A stretch of DNA of 64,000 bases. Source: Gelatoporia subvermispora B. Lineage: Eukaryota; Basidiomycota; Agaricomycetes; Polyporales; Gelatoporiaceae. The translations under genes were made by a program, and so were the position numbers. Each line of letters starts with the position of its first letter. The first letter of the stretch is position 1. The stretch is taken from NCBI GenBank assembly GCA_000320605.2, contig KB445791.1:1701854-1765853 (forward strand). The letters are read 5' to 3'. Shown one piece after another: positions 22,512 to 34,585 of the stretch. Under the pieces are notes generated by a model. It was not told where the DNA came from and did no database searches. It saw nothing but the letters and a program-made list of their open reading frames with translations.

Positions 22512-24347
22512 TCACGCAAAGCCAGTAGAGTACGTCTCTAATGACGGCCATTTGTCGCTCCACGATATCCAGTAGCTGTTCTCCGTGACAGTGCAAGCCG
22601 GTGGCATTTTCATCCGTGGGATCTCATTGTAGGTTCTACATTCTACGACTTCAAAGAATCCCCTAAGGGTGTCCAAGGACGTATCGGGGTCAGGATAGTG
22701 ATGGTTGCTGAGGAACCCTAAGATGAGGTGTGTAATAGGCCTGCCTGCTTGGGATCGGAGTCTGCTTATATTTTCGAGTGCGCTCACCAGGTCGCCATAG
22801 CGGTGACAGATGACGTGAAGTGTTGTGAACTCGGGGAAGATGCGAGGGGCGTGTGGAGGTGGTACGCACACATGACTGAACAGTGATAGACAAGTGTCGC
22901 TGATGACGAACGTTGTGCATCTATTCCATGCGGGCATGAGATTTTGCAGACTCCTAACTGCATCTACTGGTGGTCTTGGACGCGAGATTCCCAACGAGAC
23001 GTCTATCCACCAGATCTCCGAGAACGTGCTTGGTCGTTCGCGATTGTAATTGCTCGATGAATATAGGCCCGTCGGTATGATGAGAGAGTTTTTCAATTCT
23101 AAACGGAGGGCCATTGATGGCGTAAAGGTCAAAAGCCGCCGAGAGTTGCCCAAGGTAAGTAGTCCCATCTGACCGGGGATTGGGGAGTCGGGATAGTCAA
23201 CGGCCTCGAAGACCATTTCTCCAGTGGCGCTAGTCATTGCGCACGTTGACATACGTATTACACAGCTGTGAGATAGTTGTAGGTGCTGCTTGATCAAGTC
23301 GGCCATTACTGGATACATGGCGATGAAATTGGCCCTCTTGAGCCTTGGCAGCTCAACGTTCTTGCACCGCACTGGGCCGGCCCCCAGATCATGTCGACCT
23401 CCATCCCGACGCTCGTGCACTCTGATCTGTCTGTCTGAGAGCGAGGTCCTCGAGCATTGGGAGTTCTCTGAGCCAATTCAGCAAGTCTTCGAGAAGGATC
23501 GATTCTTCGACACTGCCTTGATCAAGGAAGAGGTGCGTCAATGCAGGGAATGACACAGCTCCCAAGTGCAAGAAGTTATCATGCAATGTGAGCCGTCGCA
23601 ATGCGGGATAACAAAGATGTGAATGAACAGGTGTCGGCGTTACGTGCACAGTGGTATACAAGGCAAGGGATTCGAGAGCTGGAGCGGATACAAGTAAAGA
23701 GGACCAATGTGACGGAGGATCGATCCAGTGTAATTCGCGGATTTGGGACCAGTGGGAGAGCAATAACTGCTGAAGACCTTGACCGTTTCCCTCAAGGCAG
23801 ATATTGAGAGGCGTAGAGTTGGCTCTCCAAATGAATTCAAGGTCCCGCGAGTCCCACACATTGCACCAGTTCTGTGGCGTCCCGTGTATGGTATCGCGCC
23901 ACAGGCAACACACCTCTGCGAGACGTCTGAGGTCTGAGGTGCGACCGATGGCAGGTTTCCAGACCGGATCAACAGGCATGTCGTCCCTTAATAAAAATTG
24001 AAAGATCCGAGAAAGCAACTCGGTTGGCAATGTGTGTATGGGAATGCTCGCATTGTGGAGTTTGCGAATGGTGATCAATATCTCCAAGATGTCAAGCTCA
24101 AGTTCGCTCCTCTGCGCATGACAAGTCAGCAGATGATAAGTGCCCACAATGCGTGATTGGTGACATACCAATGCCTTACTGCAGAATCGGATTGTGACAC
24201 GAGGGTCAAGAACAAGAACGAATCAAGCATTTTGGATTGTACGCACTTAGATAGCAACAACGCTGCACCGGTCTGTGTCTTCCTTCGTAGTGCTTGGGAA
24301 AGTTGCAGAAGAGACAGCTGGTCAATGAAGGCCTCGGCGCCGAACAT
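22512..24347 (-). CDS. F-box protein with leucine-rich C-terminal half
   Basis: The likely start is MFGAEAFIDQLSLLQLSQAL, whose exon splices in phase to SELELDILEILITIRKLHN and then the F-box-like segment IPIHTLPTELLSRIFQFLL with LRRLAEVCCLWRDTIHGTPQ. The rest has Leu-rich repeats (SAPALESLALYTTVHV, CYPALRRLTLHDNFLHLG, FPALTHLFLDQGSVEESI). Apparent frame loss near 23390-23440 is resolved by a 49 bp intron (gtgcac...cccag), joining LALRQTDQ to MRCKNVELPRLKRANF. F-box proteins recruit substrates to SCF (Skp1-Cullin1) ubiquitin ligases. Such F-box/LRR genes are strongly expanded in Agaricomycetes, and the substrate is unknown. A longer N-terminal extension from 24560 is possible but looks low complexity. 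Confidence 0.8.
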
Positions 24348-24625
24348 ATTCCGTGCGATTACTTGGTCGCCGTCAGGGGATCTGGACGAACGTCGAAGGC
24401 CGCCGCGACTCGTCGCGACGGCGTGTCCCAGGAGAGCCGAGGCGTGGCAGACGCTGACGCTCCTCGAAGCGCTTTGATCACGTGGGCGTGTTTCCGATGT
24501 AAGCAGGCGACTCGGCGAGCGTGCGCGAAACTCGGATGACGTCTCCGCTGGTAAAGCCACTCTACTGCAGTGGTACGTGCAGACTTCGAATATATACCTT
24601 TCTAGCTGTCTCTATCATCTAGAAC

Positions 24626-25955
24626 ATGGTGTCGCAACTCAGGTCCCTGTGCTCTACGAAGTGGGCGACGCGACCGTTCCACAGTCCTTCGTCTCTAGTC
24701 AGAACCTACGCTGTCGTTGGCACTGCAACGTTCGTCGGCCAACCGCCCACGCCGCCAATTCCGCCAGCAGAATCAAGTACACCCGCACTTGCCCCATTTC
24801 CTTCTGCGTTCGATGCGGAGGTGCTGCTTCAACTGCGGAAACGCGCATTCACCAGTCCGGGAGCCCCAACTTATTCCCACCGTGACGTACCACTGCCAAA
24901 TCTGGTCGAGCAGTACCTCGATCGCAATGGACGTGTCTTGAATATTCAACTGCCGTATGAACCACATCCCGAGCCTGGCACCTGCATTGCCTTTGGTACG
25001 GCGCAGGAGGAACATGAGGACGGGCTAGCGGTGATGATAGTGCACTCTGCAATTCGGGGACCGACTGACAAGGTGACACATTGCTCGGGGTTTGCATTAA
25101 ATGTACCCGGGGGTCAATCGGTGGTTGTAACGTGTGCCCATACATTCGACGAGGTGAGAACCGTTTTTGAGTATCTGTATTCGGTCATGATTCGAAATGG
25201 GCAAAGATCCGACATCATCCTATTTTGCATTCGGAAGGCTTAGACACAACCCCGCAATCTACTGGGGAGCAGTCTCACCCACTGATCTCCGGTTCATTCC
25301 TGATTTCTGGCCCTCCGTCTTCACCTACATTTACTCCCGTGGCCTCCGTTCTTGCCGCAATGAACCGAGCGGACATAATGTTGCTATCTCCATCTTCGAC
25401 CTCGCAACTTCCAGGAGTCCGAAAGCTCCCATTGTCACCATATCCTGCACATCCTGGAACACGCATCCGCGCTCGCTTCGTTTCAGACACCCCACCCGCG
25501 AATGACCCAGAGCTATGGCGTCCCTGGATAGGTGGGACGTTTACTAAGTGGGCGCGCGGAACCATTGTTGGCTACCGCGACTTTGCTGGACGCGAAGCCA
25601 AGGTAGGTTCTTGAAGCTATGACATTTGGTCAACACAAATATAACCTCATCGATTGCTTATCACCTCAATATGCGGTTAACGGCTCAGCCCGGAACGTAT
25701 GACGCACTGGCCCACCTTCTCTTCGAGCCTTTGCCTACTCCTGGCTCGAGTGGGGGGCCCATCGTAGACGAAGATACCGGCGCAGTGATTGGCGTAATTC
25801 TCGGCACGCAAATGCGGAATCGCTTGGAGGGTGTTTGTGGATGGGGCGTGCCATCCGAGACTATATACGAGGTGAGAGCGTCTTCGAAGAGTCACTCCGT
25901 GTTTTTGAATCTCTGGTAGATGTTTAGTCTTCCGGGCTTGAAATTGAACAACTAG
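24626..25955 (+). CDS. Trypsin-fold serine protease, possibly mitochondrial
   Basis: The start MVSQLRSLCSTKWATRPFHS looks like an organellar targeting peptide. A proline-rich stretch follows, then a protease-like domain. The candidate catalytic triad is His in VVVTCAHTFDE, Asp in AAMNRADIMLLS and Ser in TPGSSGGPIVDEDTGAVIG, in the expected order and spacing. Three introns (after TFDE, after AGREAK, and after ETIYE) give a product of roughly 390 residues ending LPGLKLNN. The GSSGGPxVDxxG motif is shared by HtrA-like and other trypsin-like proteases; no PDZ domain is visible. The oxyanion and triad residues are intact, so activity is expected. The substrate is unknown. Confidence 0.78.
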
Positions 25956-26071
25956 GTGATGACAGTGGCCGCCAAATGTCCATATCATGATAGATAAGAT
26001 AAGTTAAATACAGCGGTTAGCTAGTGGTACATCTGAAGTGCAGATGTTTCGCGATTGTCCAAGAATACACT

Positions 26072-28012
26072 CTATCTTCTAACAACCCCTTGTTCGGAAA
26101 ATCCAGACGTCGCCTCTATGTCGTCAGGTCTCGGCACAGTAGTGTGCACATCCCTTGTAGACGGCGTGTGGCTGTACCGCGGCCGTGGTCCAACAACTCG
26201 AAATCGCGATGATATGCTGTCCCGAAATTCGTTTCGCAGACGGAGTATTGGAACCTGCGGGATGTCGACAGTTGGCGAGCTCGCTCCGATCGGTGAGCTA
26301 GGTATCACCAGACCGCTTCTGAGACTCCTTCGGTCTCCAATTGTCCGGATGCTGTCTGCGCGAGCTGGCAGCTGGGGCGATTCTTGCTCGGTGTGATCAA
26401 TGATCGTGGGAATTGTGATCATTGTCAGCGCGGATGTCCGTGTTGCCATGCTTCTCCGATCACTTGCTGATACTCTGCCTTGACGGAAGGACGACGGAGC
26501 GTTAGAGACTGGTGATGCAATGGAATCCGCTGCGACAGATGTCCGGGAAAACGCTGCGTCCGACCCCGGCGACTGTGGAATGGGACTGTGGGAGGCATGC
26601 GAAGGTATTTGTGGCCATACTTCTGTCGGAGAACGGGGCGATACGGGTGGTGAAATGTTGATGCTATGGCGATTTTCCAGATCCTCCGGTGGCGTAGACT
26701 CGGCGATGAGCGCACGTACATGTCGCACTATGCCACGTACGCTCGCATCGCAGTCCAAGGACGGAATAGAGGTAATGGACGCCGTTGCGTCGTAGGTCTT
26801 GAACGCTTGGGCAAGCCCAATATCAGAGCAGGCCCATGAGCTACGCGCATCGAAGTTTCTCGTTGTGGGCGCGAGGAGCCTGGTAGCAGCGGCTGAACGG
26901 GCCCGTCTCCTGCGGTAGCACCCGATTACCGCAAGGATGGACACAATGCCAACGATTGCAGCAATCAATGCAATGACGACGGTTCTAACGGAGTTGCCTG
27001 ATTGGGATTCGGAACTAGGAGAATGAGCAGCCCCAGGAACAACATTGCTAGCTTGACCGCCGTTATCAGAGGATGAGGGCCCGGCGCTCACAGTGACCGT
27101 GGACACAATGCTCGCACGGCTTGTGGTGGGCACGATGAAGGTAGCATCGATGATTACACTCGGGTCGATGGTGGGCCCGGGAGGTAGAAGGGAGGAAGAG
27201 AGGGTGGTGACGCCTGTAATGCTTGGGGGCGTAGGCTCTGCTGTATTCAGCATGAATGAGGGTTGAGGACTCGCAGAGACAGTATCACTGTCCATCGTTG
27301 TCCCAGGGTCAGTAGAACAACTAGGAACGCCAATATCTTCGTTATTGGTGCTAGAAGGTACTTTGTCAGTATATCGTGTACGTTCAGTGTCCTGCAGTCA
27401 CTCACGTGTATATCACGTAGTCGAGTAAGACTAAGGAAACGTTCACATTCTCCATTGTAAACTGATGTCGATCTTGTGACAGGGAGTCTATGCTGAACAC
27501 TAGCACATTGTAGTCATACGTCGGCTCAAGACCATCGGACAGTGGCTGATTCTCATAGAAGCCTCCCCGGACTTCGTTGTCGATGCTGAAGCTCAGATCT
27601 GTGTCTGTCCTGAAGCCACTATCGGGAGCAGAGTGCGCGATGATGCAGTACACATACAGAGCAGTGCCTGACGAATGGGATTGAGATGCTATTCCGAGAT
27701 GTACGTAGAGTTCGCACCTTCGAATGACAAGCTGGCCGACATTGGTGTCATGACTCCGGTTGTACCGTCGTGCCATGAATTATTGTAGGTCTGACTAGGA
27801 TCTGGCTGGGCGAGGCATCCTGTACAGGTTTGCCCGACGTTCCATATGGAATCCGAGCCAGTAGTCGGAGAATACACGAACTGCTCGCCAGTTATAGGAT
27901 CGCCGAATGTATCGTCGACGGTGACATTCTGATCAGCAGAAACAAAAACAGTGAAAAGGAGCGACAAGAGAAGCGACAAAAATAAAGGAGTGGTGCTGGT
28001 AGCGTCGGACAT
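26072..28012 (-). CDS. Single-pass membrane protein with secreted ectodomain, copy 1
   Basis: A signal peptide (FLSLLLSLLFTVFVSA) precedes an ectodomain with QNVTVDDTFGDPITGEQFVY and WNVGQTCTGCLAQPDPSQTY, and after splicing ALYVYCIIAHSAPDSGFRT and TYDYNVLVFSIDSLSQDRHQ. A Ser/Thr/Pro stalk, a transmembrane helix (VVIALIAAIVGIVSILAVIG) followed by CYRRRR, and a long Ser/Pro-rich cytoplasmic tail complete it. Introns follow SFEG and DYVIYT. The tail (about 260 residues) is disordered, with many SP/TP sites. The architecture suggests a surface sensor or wall-associated receptor, but no enzyme or kinase domain is present and the function is unknown. It is a tandem paralogue of the gene at 28931-30197. 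Confidence 0.78.
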
Positions 28013-28930
28013 GGGGTCCCAAGAGCAGCTCGAACGGGTGCCAGAAGCCTGAGACTAGACCACTGTGCTGCCGGGCAGAAATTGAAGGTAGCGAGGCGGC
28101 TCAACGATGGAAGATCATGTTACTTGAGCTGCGGCCCTTCCGCGCATGGCTGGTGCTTCTATATGCTCGGAGGCCAGTATTTTATTGAATATGGTGTTAC
28201 ATTGCCTCAAAGATGGCCGCAATCAACATCTACAGTTGAACAACTTGAACATCCGCATGATCAGCACGTTCCGGGCTCGGGCCAGCCACATCCGAGACAA
28301 GCGCATTGAATTTCAATGTTCACCTACATATATAGTCGATCTTCATATATTTGTGGTGACGAAATCTCCCATGATCAATAGAAAAGCAAGCGTCTGACAT
28401 ACTAGCACCTGAAAACCGCGGGACCCTGAAAGGCGCTGGGCATGGCAGCTGTCAGCAACCACGTGGATGACAGCTACCTGCGCCTCTCGGTCTTCCTCAG
28501 AGGACATGTGGCAGTCCGATCTTAGTTCAAACTATACGAGAACGATTGCAATCCTCTCTGAGGCATCGGACACTCTCATGGTGGATAAATCCACGGAGGG
28601 TTAGCTGACGACATGTAGCATGCCCATCGTACTAGCCGCCAGCGAAACGGATCAACCTGTCAAACAGACGGGGCACAGCGCATCCATACGAATACAGTGA
28701 TCGATTGTCTCCATTACTACATGATATGTTGCAAACAGTCCGCTTGTAAGTCAGAAGCGAACGCCGCCCGTCGTCATCCTTCCGCGACGCTCCTCGTCCC
28801 TAGGATATCGTACAAACCCATAGTCACATTGTAAATTTACGACCTCAACATGAATCATCGCACGAACCTGCGCAGCGTCTCAACTCACAGAGCACCAAAT
28901 CGCATATCTTCAGGATCACATCACATAGTC
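28013..28930. other. Intergenic between tandem membrane-protein paralogues
   Basis: This 918 bp gap has no recognisable gene. Short plus-strand ORFs near 28082-28397 have no family match. It is AT-rich and should contain the 3' region of the upstream copy and the promoter of copy 1. Confidence 0.5.
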
Positions 28931-30197
28931 TTATTGGCCAAGATCGTCACTATTTTCAATATGCGACCGTTGAACCGGTGGTTCTAAGCGAATCTCATTC
29001 GCGAGTTTACGCTGTGCAGGGGAAAGAGCGGGAAAATCGATAGCACTGGAGCTCTGTTGTTCAAGCATCCCAATACTAGAGCCGCCTTCCAAACGTGTCG
29101 GCGCCGGCGCCCGAACGCCTGAGGGCAGCAATGCCTCTGGTTGTACGAAAGAGTGGGATATGTCGTGCGATGTTGATGGGACTTGATCGTAGGCTGGCGG
29201 AGCGGCCTGTTCGACATCCTCGTGCTTCGCCGTAGCCTGTGCCGGCCATCTGACTTCGGTAGTTTGAGTATCGTCGTCAGTATATGGACGCAATAAATCT
29301 GCATCAAAGGCATTTATGGGATCTGTGGGTATCTGACGTCGTCTTCTCCTGGAGTAGTACACCGCTCCAGCGATAGACGCGATCACAATGACGGAAGCAA
29401 CTGCCACAACCACTGGAATGATGACCTTGTGCTTGCTAGAGGATGCGCTTGAAGCCGAAGGAGGGCTTGTGGTCGCTGGTGAGGTTGTGGGTGCTAGAGA
29501 ACCTGTAGATTCTGTCCCGGAGTTGGAGCTCGATGTCTCCTCGTTTGTCCTATATGCATAGATCAACACAAATAAGTACTCTTCCAGAGACAACGGGACA
29601 GTACTGACGTGTAAACTGCACGATCTAATAAGACCAGAGAGCTAGGCTCGTTGATTAGAGTGAAATTGTGCGAGCCTGATGCCAATGACGTAGTTTGGAA
29701 CAGAAGCACGTTGTAGTCGTAAAGTACAGACTTATTCGGCGAAGGTGTGGAGTCCGCGAATGTCCCGGCTACACTATTGTCGACGAGAAATTGTAGATTG
29801 GAAGCGCCGATGAAGCCGTTCTGAGTCTGAGGCCCGCCGTGAACTACAACGCCGAAGACATACAGAGCAGTTCCTGAGGGGGGAAGTTTGGTCGACTGTC
29901 ATTTACAAGGGCTCGTCACGGACCGTTGAAGATTACACTGGCCGATGATGTTGCGTTTCCGGGAGCCGTGGAATCATGCCATGTATCCAACCATTCACGG
30001 CTGGGATCGGGGTGCGCAAGGCAGATTGTGCAATTTTGGCCGATGTTCCAGGCCCCCTTGGGCGAATACGCGAATTGATTGCCAGTCAGCGGATCTCCGT
30101 AGAAGTCGTCGATCGTGACATTCTGCGGAGTGGAGATAACAAGGGAAGCATGAAATGAGGTGATGACCGTAATCAATACGATGATTAGAATTGACAT
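28931..30197 (-). CDS. Single-pass membrane protein with secreted ectodomain, copy 2
   Basis: This has the same layout as the downstream neighbour: signal peptide (MSILIIVLITVITSFHASL), QNVTIDDFYGDPLTGNQFAY, WNIGQNCTICLAHPDPSREW, GTALYVFGVVVHGGPQTQNG and LYDYNVLLFQTTSLASGSHN. A Thr/Ser stalk, transmembrane helix (VIIPVVVAVASVIVIASIAG) and YYSRRRRR stop-transfer follow. The cytoplasmic tail is shorter than in copy 1 and contains APPAYDQVP, a PPxY motif of the kind bound by WW domains of Rsp5/Nedd4 ubiquitin ligases. Two introns fall at the same ectodomain positions as in copy 1, supporting tandem duplication. The conserved paired cysteines (CTxC) may form a disulfide. No molecular function is known to me. 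Confidence 0.78.
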
Positions 30198-31005
30198 CGA
30201 AATAGTTTGGACCCGTGCCTATGGCGCATATTTGAGCATCGATTGTGAATGAATCGGATAAAAAGTATACTCACCAGAATAGAGGTGGAGCGTGCAGTCA
30301 AAAGAGAGATTCAGTTGGGTGATTGTATGCTAAAGGCGACTGATCATGGGGAATCCTATATAGCTTGCGTCGCATCTCACGCCGCAGTGGGATGCAATCT
30401 ATCAGGGTGAATAAGAGCCTGGGACTAAACCCAAAATGCATCCTATCGAAATCAGTGCGCGCGATGGCAATGCTGCACCTACTACGGGCGCATCATCTCG
30501 GCAGTCGCTGAGCCGATGTTTTCAACTTGCCTGGAATGTTACTGTCGCTCGGTCCTGTTATCCAGCGGTGCTCGAGCTCTAAGTGTAATCGAAGAAAGAA
30601 TGGCTTTTCAGTAATTGACTCTCGAAGGAGTTATCTCTGAGTACCGTGGAGCATTACACTTTGGAAGATTCCTATGATCCTGTGATGTGGGTACGACAGC
30701 TATTTCCAAATACACAAACCCGGCAGCGAGCGCGCTCTCAGTGCATACCCATCATGACCCGCGTGAGATGGCAATAACTACATACGCCACAGTGTGTTAC
30801 ACAATGACAGGTCGGGCGGATTCGGACGAACTATGGCATACATGTTCATCATCATGTTTGGAACGAAGGAAACTGCATGAAACATAGTAATCGCGACACA
30901 ATGCACTTGGAACAACATCGAAACATCTGAAAAGTCAAGACGTGAGCTCCTCGAGTCCGGAATAATTTTGGAAGACGTACCTGAAAACATTCATATGATA
31001 CGGAG
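30198..31005. other. Intergenic, no gene recognised
   Basis: This is the upstream flank of membrane-protein copy 2 and downstream flank of the first MYND gene. Small ORFs (30687-30887 plus, 30778-30990 minus) lack similarity to anything I know. Confidence 0.5.
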
Positions 31006-32036
31006 TCACTTACGCCGTGTATACCAGACTTTATGAAATTTACAGCCTGGATCTTGACAGTTCTGGCAGAAGTGCGCGCTCCTGCATTCAGAACAACGGA
31101 GCGATCCTCCAGCCTTCCCGCAATATGCGCAGAAGCTCTCCTGTTCGGCGACCACCTTCGCGAGGCGTTTGAGAACGATATCGGTCAGCTCAACGCAGTA
31201 CGCCCCAACCTCCGGTGGAGGGGGGTTCAGCCCGTACGTGGTTTCATATGTAACTTCAGTGGCATACTTGTCCAGAACGCCTTGCCGATAAGTCTGGACT
31301 CTCTCCAGCGCAGATAACTCCTCTCCTCGCCCACGGCCGCCAATCTGAGCGAGACCGAGGTCCAGCAGTACGCGCGTATCGTTCAGGTTGGCTGTTGAAG
31401 GGCGTGGGCCCAGAATCAGGCACGGCCACCTGATGGTCTCCCCGAATCCAGATGCATAGATCATTCCCTCAGGCGCAGCCATACCGAGGTGTGGATGAGG
31501 TTCGTGCTTATGGATGAAGCACGCTTCATGGGCTTGAATTGCATGTCGGCCACCATAAATTGATGTGGATGGCAGGTCATGACGTACCCTTCCGAAGTGC
31601 GCGTACGGAGCGTTGCAGAGGCCGGAAGGATGAGTAGTATGAGCTGGAGGACATAAGCCAGTGTGGACCCTCTGTCGTAGGTCTTGCAGCGCCAGAAGAT
31701 GTCCTCGAGCTCGCGGCGAGTGGGCACATGGCCATTTGGTTTAGTGACCCCTTCTGGTTGTGCGAAAGTGTCGAGGGTTACACAGGACGGAGACTGAGAG
31801 TCGTTCTTGACGAAATAGGCGACACGCCGTTGGCCTGGATAGAGCTCATTCCACTCAGGAATACTGTCGAGGTAATGCTCAGGGAATGGCTCTATACTCC
31901 TGACAGCATCGCGGGTTATCTCGACGAGCGTTGTCTTTGCGAATCTATCCTCCAATTGGCTATGACAATCGAGAAGGATCGCGGCAAGGTCGTGAACGTC
32001 GATACAGGCGTCTGCCGGGAGTTGGACGTCGGACAT
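31006..32036 (-). pseudogene. MYND-type zinc-finger protein, copy 1 (frameshifted)
   Basis: The 5' part (start MSDVQLPADACIDVHDLAAI) and the 3' part (QIGGRGRGEELSALERVQTY, then CAYCGKAGGSLRCSECRSAH) are in different frames. The join lies near 31520. By comparison with the neighbour, the frame should pass from ...QFKP to HEACFIHKHEPHPHLG. One base appears to be missing, and no GT-AG intron I tested restores the frame. The MYND finger is also altered: the usual Trp position is Cys and the last zinc-binding Cys position is Tyr (CQDPGCKFHKVWY). MYND fingers normally bind proline-rich peptides. I read this as a decaying paralogue, though a sequencing error at the frameshift is possible. Confidence 0.65.
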
Positions 32037-32718
32037 GGCTTGCACGCAAAGAGAGCCGTCTGGAGATGGGTCACTATGAGCATATGTGATCTGTGTTCTT
32101 CTCTTAAACTTTTCATAGCGATAGGGGTGCCGGCAGACTGAAGTGGAACAAGCAGTGCAACCATAGGAAGTGGTCTAGCCCAGGCCCGCCCTGAGTGCAT
32201 AGGGGCTTCCTACCCGTGCTCTCTGACCTGCACAATAGTCAAAGGGCCTTGCCTAACGTAGAATGAGCAGAACATAGTCAGTACTACTTGTGCGAAGTTT
32301 TATGTGCTCAGACAGATCAAGGTCGACAAAGCTGATGACTTCAAGTTGAACAGCGTTCTGCAACACATGAGGCGGCGGTGGGCCTCGGCGCTTATGGAAG
32401 AAGCGCCTATTCGGTTAGCCAGGCACGTGGCCACAGTACTTCGTATCGACCGCCAGAGAGTTGCGATAGCCGTCGACTTACTGTTAACGACTCAACTTAA
32501 CGACTGAGCAGACACAAGGCTGCTTTCTTATGCAATGCATTTACTAAATGTAGATGTTGCAGGGACTCGCACATGTTCATAGTTGAACAGCCCGAATTCC
32601 GACCTCTCCACTCGGAGCTGTCCATGAGAAAGAGACAATCTGTTAACCCGTAGACTGTGTATGCACCTGCAGATCATCGTTATGCTATAGATGATGTGCA
32701 CCAAGCCTTGTGATACTT
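32037..32718. other. Intergenic between the MYND paralogues
   Basis: Apart from the coding-like tail just past the premature stop of copy 2 (32683-32718, reading KYHKAWCTSSIA), no gene is seen. The ORF at 32304-32507 plus has no recognisable domain. Confidence 0.5.
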
Positions 32719-33708
32719 TCAGCCCAAAATTTGACATTCCTTGCAAAAGCAGGCGCTCTTGCATTTCGAACATCTTAGTTCCACGCCTGCCTTCCCGCAG
32801 TATGCACAGAAGCTCTCCTCGCCAGCAACCACCCTCGCTAACCGCTCCAGTACCATCTTCTTCAAGGTCTCACCCTGTCCCCGAATAACCGACGGCGACA
32901 TTTGCAATTTGGCGGACAGCTTGTAATCCTCGAACTCCTCGGCGTACTTCTTCAGTACTTCGTCGTGGTAGTATTTACCTCGCTCGAGAGCAAACACCTC
33001 GCCACCGCGGCCGCGACCTCCAATCTGGGGTAGGGCGAGGTCAAAGACAACTCTTGTATCTTGTTCGAGATCCGCGGCAGTAGCCTCGCCGATGAGGAGG
33101 TACACCCAAGGCATGCTTCCGCCAAACCCGGACAGATGCTGCTCCATCCTCACCTTCGTCGGACCCAAGTGAGGCTGCGGCTCGTACACCACCATGAGGC
33201 AAGCCTCGCGCGGTAGTATGTCGATTTCGGCGACTGCGACGGCTGACGGCGCGCAAGTGATGGTGTGTCCCGTGGACGTGCGTGCCCGGAGCTTCGCCGT
33301 GGGCGGGAGTGTGTTGAAGACCTGCTGCGCGGCATACGCGAGGATATAGCCACTGTCAAAGTCCTTGCAGCGCCAGAAGACGTCCTCGAGTTCACGCCTA
33401 GTGAGGGCATTACTGGTAGGGGTCTTGACGCCGTCAGGGTGGGCGAAGGTATCGATAGTCACCCTGTCGGGCGCAGATGATTCATCGCGAAGGATGTATG
33501 CAACACGCCGCTGGCCTGGGGTGGGCATGTCCCATTGAGGAGCGAGAATGTGGTCGGGGAGTGTCTGCAAGGACGAGGTGCCTCGATTTATCTCGAGTAG
33601 TTTTGTCTTTGCGAACTTTGGTTCAAGTTGAAAGTGGCAGTTGAGAATGATTGCTGCGAGATCGTGGACATCGAGAACGAGGTCAGGAGGAAAGGCTGGT
33701 GTCGCCAT
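32719..33708 (-). pseudogene. MYND-type zinc-finger protein, copy 2 (premature stop in the finger)
   Basis: A single open frame starts MATPAFPPDLVLDVHDLAAI and is collinear with copy 1 (PGQRRVAYILRDESS, RRELEDVFWRCKDFDSGY, REACLMVVYEPQPHLGP, QIGGRGRGGEVFALERGKYY). It ends CAYCGKAGVELRCSKCKSAC and FCKECQILG, then TGA. Reading past the TGA gives KYHKAWC, the His and Cys that should complete a MYND finger. The stop occupies the usual conserved Trp, so one TGG-to-TGA change would explain it. The predicted protein of about 329 residues lacks the last two zinc ligands. It may be a truncated but expressed gene or a young pseudogene. An upstream GTG in the same frame is not a likely start. Confidence 0.72.
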
Positions 33709-34585
33709 GTCGACGTCGAGAAACTTCAGCTTTGTCAGAGCAGGATATGAACGATAGGAGAGGATGGCGGCGGACACAGATGTGGCGGACAGAGATATCC
33801 GATCGTCTTTTACGTCTTGCCGGCCGATCGCGTCAGCTTGATTCGGCTACAGGCCAGTGAAGTATCCCACTACCGCTCCACCGTGCTGAATCAAAGATGC
33901 TCTTGCAGACGGCATTCTTGACGCTTCTATAAGTGTCATTTCAGCAAATCGTATGACTGGTTGTTTTCGATTTGGGCGCACTGCGTTTGGGATGCTCAGC
34001 CGCGCCGCCCGCCACTCAGCAGCGTCGCAAATCATGGCCGCACATTGTGCTTACAGAGATGGCTCTGAGCACGCACTGCGGTTCACGCCATCTCTCTTCT
34101 TCGTTAATACAGGCTGTTCAGGAATTGCCGCCAAGGGTCGTATAAGCTTCCTCGCGGGGAGATGCAGAGAAGAGGCGCGTGACGTCAGAGACGCGACGCG
34201 TCAATGTCTCGTGACGGGTGGCTGGTGTATGCCGAAAGCTCGGAAGGAGGGCCATCGCAATGTATGGTTGGAAGGAGACGCGTTTGAGCGTCCTGGAGTA
34301 TCACAGGGTCTCCACTCCCCGTTGCTCGGTCCGCTTGTCTGCTCCAGACAACTCGCCGTACATCCTTCTGCCATCATTCTTCCTCTCCGCCCACGTCGTC
34401 TTCAGCGCAAGTGACTCCCGCCGCGCGCCCTACACGTCATCTGACTAAACCACAGGATTCACTCTACCCACCTTCCTATCCTTCGATCGGATGCCAGTCA
34501 CGATGCTCTTCTCCATTTGATGTACTTCCATATGCTTTATAGAGCGGCAAGAGCTCGCCTGTCCTCGTCGTGCATCCCTCGCAAT
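33709..34585. other. Intergenic, promoter side of alpha-galactosidase
   Basis: This separates the divergent MYND copy 2 and GH27 genes. ORFs at 33953-34414 and 34218-34448 are overlapping and unrecognised. I see no clear regulatory motif beyond generic CT-rich tracts before the GH27 start. Confidence 0.5.

Noticed and set aside
23389..23440. Frameshift in the F-box protein at 22512-24347
   Set aside because: A 49 bp intron with good GT and CAG borders joins the two Leu-rich frames in phase.
33708..33777. N-terminal extension of MYND copy 2
   Set aside because: The extension begins at a GTG codon; the ATG at 33708 aligns with the start of copy 1.
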